A stretch of 64,000 nucleotides of DNA from Betaproteobacteria bacterium (lineage in GTDB: Bacteria; Pseudomonadota; Gammaproteobacteria; Burkholderiales; Casimicrobiaceae). This document shows positions 62,296 through 64,000 of the stretch, piece after piece. Made by a program: the position numbers and the translations under genes. Every line of letters begins with the position of its first letter. The stretch's first letter is position 1. The DNA is taken from contig WRFN01000001.1 of NCBI GenBank assembly GCA_009778785.1, positions 124,001-188,000 of the forward strand. Reading direction: 5' to 3'. The notes below the pieces were generated by a model, which saw only the letters and a program-made list of their open reading frames with translations, had not been told where the DNA came from and made no database searches.

Positions 62296-62783
62296 GCTTG
62301 CAACTCAGTTCGCCGCAGTCGCTGGCGACAATCCATCAATTGGATGGCTTTGCTTGCGGTGAGGTAACTCTCGATGAATGGCTCAAACGCCGCGCTCTGG
62401 TTAACCAGTTGAGCGGAGCCAGCCGTACTTTTGTTGTGACTGATTTGGATCAACACGTATTGGGCTACTACGCGATAGCGGCAGGCGCGGTCTCACATCA
62501 GACAGTCACCCGTGCCGTGCGCCGCAACATGCCGGATCCGATTCCGGTGATGGTGCTCGCCCGACTGGCTGTCGATCGCCGTGCCCAAGGCATCAAATTG
62601 GGTGGGGCGCTACTACAGGACGCGGTCAATCGGGTCGTGGCGGTTTCACAAAGCGTCGGAGTTCGGGCACTACTCGTACACGCGCTGCACGACCGCGCCA
62701 AGGAGTTTTATGAGCACTATGGGTTCCAAGCGTCGCCTCTACACCCGTTAACCTTGATGCTGCGGCTGAATCATCAACGTTAA
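62292..62783 (+). CDS. GNAT tRNA-acetylating toxin (TacT/AtaT type)
   Basis: 163 aa. The GNAT acetyl-CoA loop is LARLAVDRRAQGIKLGGALL, and the C-terminal FYEHYGFQASP has the catalytic Tyr region. Toxins of this group acetylate aminoacyl-tRNA. It is paired with and translationally coupled to a DUF1778 antitoxin. The frame extends 18 nt upstream from a TTG; the ATG at 62292 is preferred. Confidence 0.88.
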   Translation: MSLQLSSPQSLATIHQLDGFACGEVTLDEWLKRRALVNQLSGASRTFVVTDLDQHVLGYYAIAAGAVSHQTVTRAVRRNMPDPIPVMVLARLAVDRRAQGIKLGGALLQDAVNRVVAVSQSVGVRALLVHALHDRAKEFYEHYGFQASPLHPLTLMLRLNHQR

Positions 62784-62795
62784 CCGACGATTGTA

Positions 62796-62891
62796 TTACT
62801 TGGCCTGAATCTTCTTACCCTTCCCCGCTTCCTGTTCGGCAATGGCCTTGCGCGTGGTGGCATTGGGCGCCTTTACTTCAAAAGGCAAGCG
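62796..62891 (-). pseudogene. Remnant of a RelB/DinJ-type antitoxin
   Basis: The minus strand reads LPFEVKAPNATTRKAIAEQE, then a basic end GKGKKIQAK and a stop, which is the C-terminal pattern of RelB/DinJ antitoxins (P-N-ATTRKAM). No start codon or DNA-binding half is present upstream. No toxin follows. A decayed module next to an intact one. Confidence 0.5.
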
Positions 62892-63006
62892 GCAAACCAC
62901 CAGCCGTAGCCGAGCGCCGCCCCAACAACGACAATCACACAGCGATGATCGCAAAAACCATGCAGAGGGTTTAAGCGATGATGGGGAGGATCATTTCGAT
63001 CTCTGT

Positions 63007-63219
63007 TTAACGCACCCTCTTGCCGACGTATTCTTCTTCGATGTTGTCGCGGAAGAAGCTCCACGGCGACGAAGCGCCGATGAAGCGTCGCCACACTTCC
63101 GGCGAGACGCGCTCAAAAACAAAGGTACCGGAAGTCAGTTCAACGGTGAGGCGACGCTCTTTTTCATCGTATCCGGCGGCTCGCAGCGAACCGCCGGAGA
63201 GTTTTTTCATGTCGGCCAT
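63007..63219 (-). CDS. KTSC domain protein
   Basis: 70 aa: AGYDEKERRLTVELTSGTFV then FERVSPEVWRRFIGASSPWS and FRDNIEEEYVGKRV. This is the whole KTSC domain, a small beta-rich module found in lysyl-tRNA synthetase-linked and phage proteins, with unclear function. It lies 21 nt after bioY on the same strand and may be co-transcribed. Confidence 0.75.
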   Translation of the reverse strand: MADMKKLSGGSLRAAGYDEKERRLTVELTSGTFVFERVSPEVWRRFIGASSPWSFFRDNIEEEYVGKRVR

Positions 63220-63240
63220 GATGGCTAATGGCTGCGTGAT

Positions 63241-63846
63241 TCAGGAGCGGCGGGGCGTCAACGCTTTCCACGCCAGCGTTACACTCAACGCCGCCAACAC
63301 GGTTTTGACGATTTCCGGCGCCCAGAACGGATGCAGCCCGATCCAGTAAGCGCGTTCGATGCCGACGGTCATGGCAAGCCACAACAGCCCGAAGGTGTAG
63401 AGCAGCGCGTTGCCGATGGTCATCAGCAGCAAACCGCTTCTCAGTGTGCGACCCAAGCCGCGCTCGGTGAAATGGCCGATGAACACTGCCGCCGGCAGAA
63501 AGCCGATGAGGTAGCCGAAGGTCGGGCTGGCCAGATAAGCAAGGCTGCCGCCGGCGGTGAAGACTGGCAGTCCCGCCAGTCCTTCCACCAGATAGAGCAT
63601 GACCGAAGCGCCGGCCAGCCGAGCGCCGAGCAGCGCGCCCAACAGCAGAACGACGTAGGTCTGCATGGTGAACGGCACCGGCCCAAACGGAAACTGCATT
63701 TTGGCGGAAACGGCCAGCGCCAGCGAACCGAGAATGGTCAACGCGACAGCCCGCAGCGGATGCGAACGCGCGCCGGAAAGCGCCGATGAGGAAAAGGCAG
63801 CGGGAAAGGCGGCATGCAGCAGGGTGGTCGGGAAAGCGGCGGTCAT
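63241..63846 (-). CDS. bioY: Biotin transporter substrate-binding subunit BioY
   Basis: 201 aa with about six membrane helices. The family sequence FGPVPFTMQTYVVLLLGALL and the GPTFGYLIGF-like SPTFGYLIGFLPAAVFIGH are present. BioY is the S-component of the ECF biotin importer and can act with or without EcfAT. GGAG precedes the ATG at 63846. Four 14-bp repeats lie just upstream. Confidence 0.92.
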   Translation of the reverse strand: MTAAFPTTLLHAAFPAAFSSSALSGARSHPLRAVALTILGSLALAVSAKMQFPFGPVPFTMQTYVVLLLGALLGARLAGASVMLYLVEGLAGLPVFTAGGSLAYLASPTFGYLIGFLPAAVFIGHFTERGLGRTLRSGLLLMTIGNALLYTFGLLWLAMTVGIERAYWIGLHPFWAPEIVKTVLAALSVTLAWKALTPRRS

Positions 63847-63866
63847 GTGAAATCTCCGATTGGATA

Positions 63867-63922
63867 GTAAAAATCAAGTCGTAAAAATCGAGTCGTAAAA
63901 AGCAGATAGTAAAAATCAAATA
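63867..63922. repeat. Four tandem 14-bp repeats upstream of bioY
   Basis: Exact 14-bp units, each beginning GTAAAAA: GTAAAAATCAAGTC, GTAAAAATCGAGTC, GTAAAAAGCAGATA, GTAAAAATCAAATA. They lie 21-76 bp before the bioY start, in the promoter region. Confidence 0.75.
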
Positions 63923-63932
63923 AAGGAGAGGC

Positions 63933-64000
63933 TCAAATGGCTTGATTTTCTCTCAAGCCCTTGCGATCTTCTTTGCGCTTATCGCCGTCTTCGGGTTTGT
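63933..64000 (-). CDS. Possible C-terminal end of a gene continuing beyond the window
   Basis: Minus-strand reading from the window edge gives KPEDGDKRKEDRKGLRENQA, then Ile and a TGA at 63933-63935. The charged composition resembles a real C-terminus, but only about 20 codons are visible, so this is tentative. Confidence 0.3.
   Translation of the reverse strand, partial: KPEDGDKRKEDRKGLRENQAI

Overview
The window looks like a chromosomal segment of a GC-rich proteobacterium on the beta/gamma border. Supporting signs are the tig-clpP-clpX-lon-hupB-ppiD block, an EarP/EF-P pair with arginine at the EF-P tip, a long-form TrpS, a DUF3149 protein, scpA-scpB-rluB clustering, LPS acyltransferase, ZnuABC and BioY. 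The histidine operon is of the enteric kind (order hisGDCBHAFI, fused HisB and HisIE, His-leader attenuator). Most betaproteobacteria lack that arrangement, so I do not commit to a species.

Layout. 1-2.0 kb: the end of ispF, ispD and a VapBC module (all minus). 2.0-7.7 kb: rpmA/rplU with a consensus promoter, then trpS-scpA-scpB-rluB and an M50 protease. 7.9-15.9 kb: a DUF192 protein, then the complete his operon (minus) preceded by a 15-codon leader (HHHH) and an attenuator. 16.4-19.7 kb: an octaheme HAO-like cytochrome, a 36/36-nt direct-repeat pair, tRNA-Gly, an aromatic/aspartate aminotransferase and a small DUF3149 protein. 19.8-25.5 kb: an esterase, rpoE with only a trace of RseB behind it, a DegP-type protease, a phosphopantetheinyl transferase and a lipid A acyltransferase. 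25.6-34.0 kb (minus): a DEAD-box helicase, an RsuA-family pseudouridine synthase with a long charged N-terminus, efp, an AT-rich insertion, earP, znuB and znuC. 34.1-39.1 kb (plus): znuA, pgi, metY and a Sel1-repeat protein. 39.4-48.3 kb (plus): tRNA-Leu, tig, clpP, clpX, lon, hupB, tRNA-Val, tRNA-Asp and ppiD.

48.8-62.1 kb is the unusual part. It holds a 2858-aa secreted, C-terminally anchored protein made of an alpha-toroid, carboxypeptidase-regulatory-like repeats, about 30 NHL-type propeller blades and invasin-like repeats. Next comes a transglutaminase-fold protein whose N-terminal linker is built from translated palindromic repeats, whose catalytic cysteine position is not Cys, and whose AT-rich hydrophobic tail is followed by a small two-TM protein. 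A partial, nearly identical second copy of the transglutaminase module follows, interrupted by a palindromic mobile-element-like insert. I read this as a candidate surface or polymorphic-toxin-like locus; the function is inferred. The end of the window holds a TacAT-type toxin-antitoxin pair, a RelB-like remnant, a KTSC protein and bioY with four 14-bp repeats upstream.

Functional threads: isoprenoid precursors (ispDF), histidine synthesis, envelope stress and protein quality control (rpoE, degP, tig, clpXP, lon, ppiD), zinc uptake (znuABC), polyproline translation (efp/earP) and chromosome segregation (scpAB).
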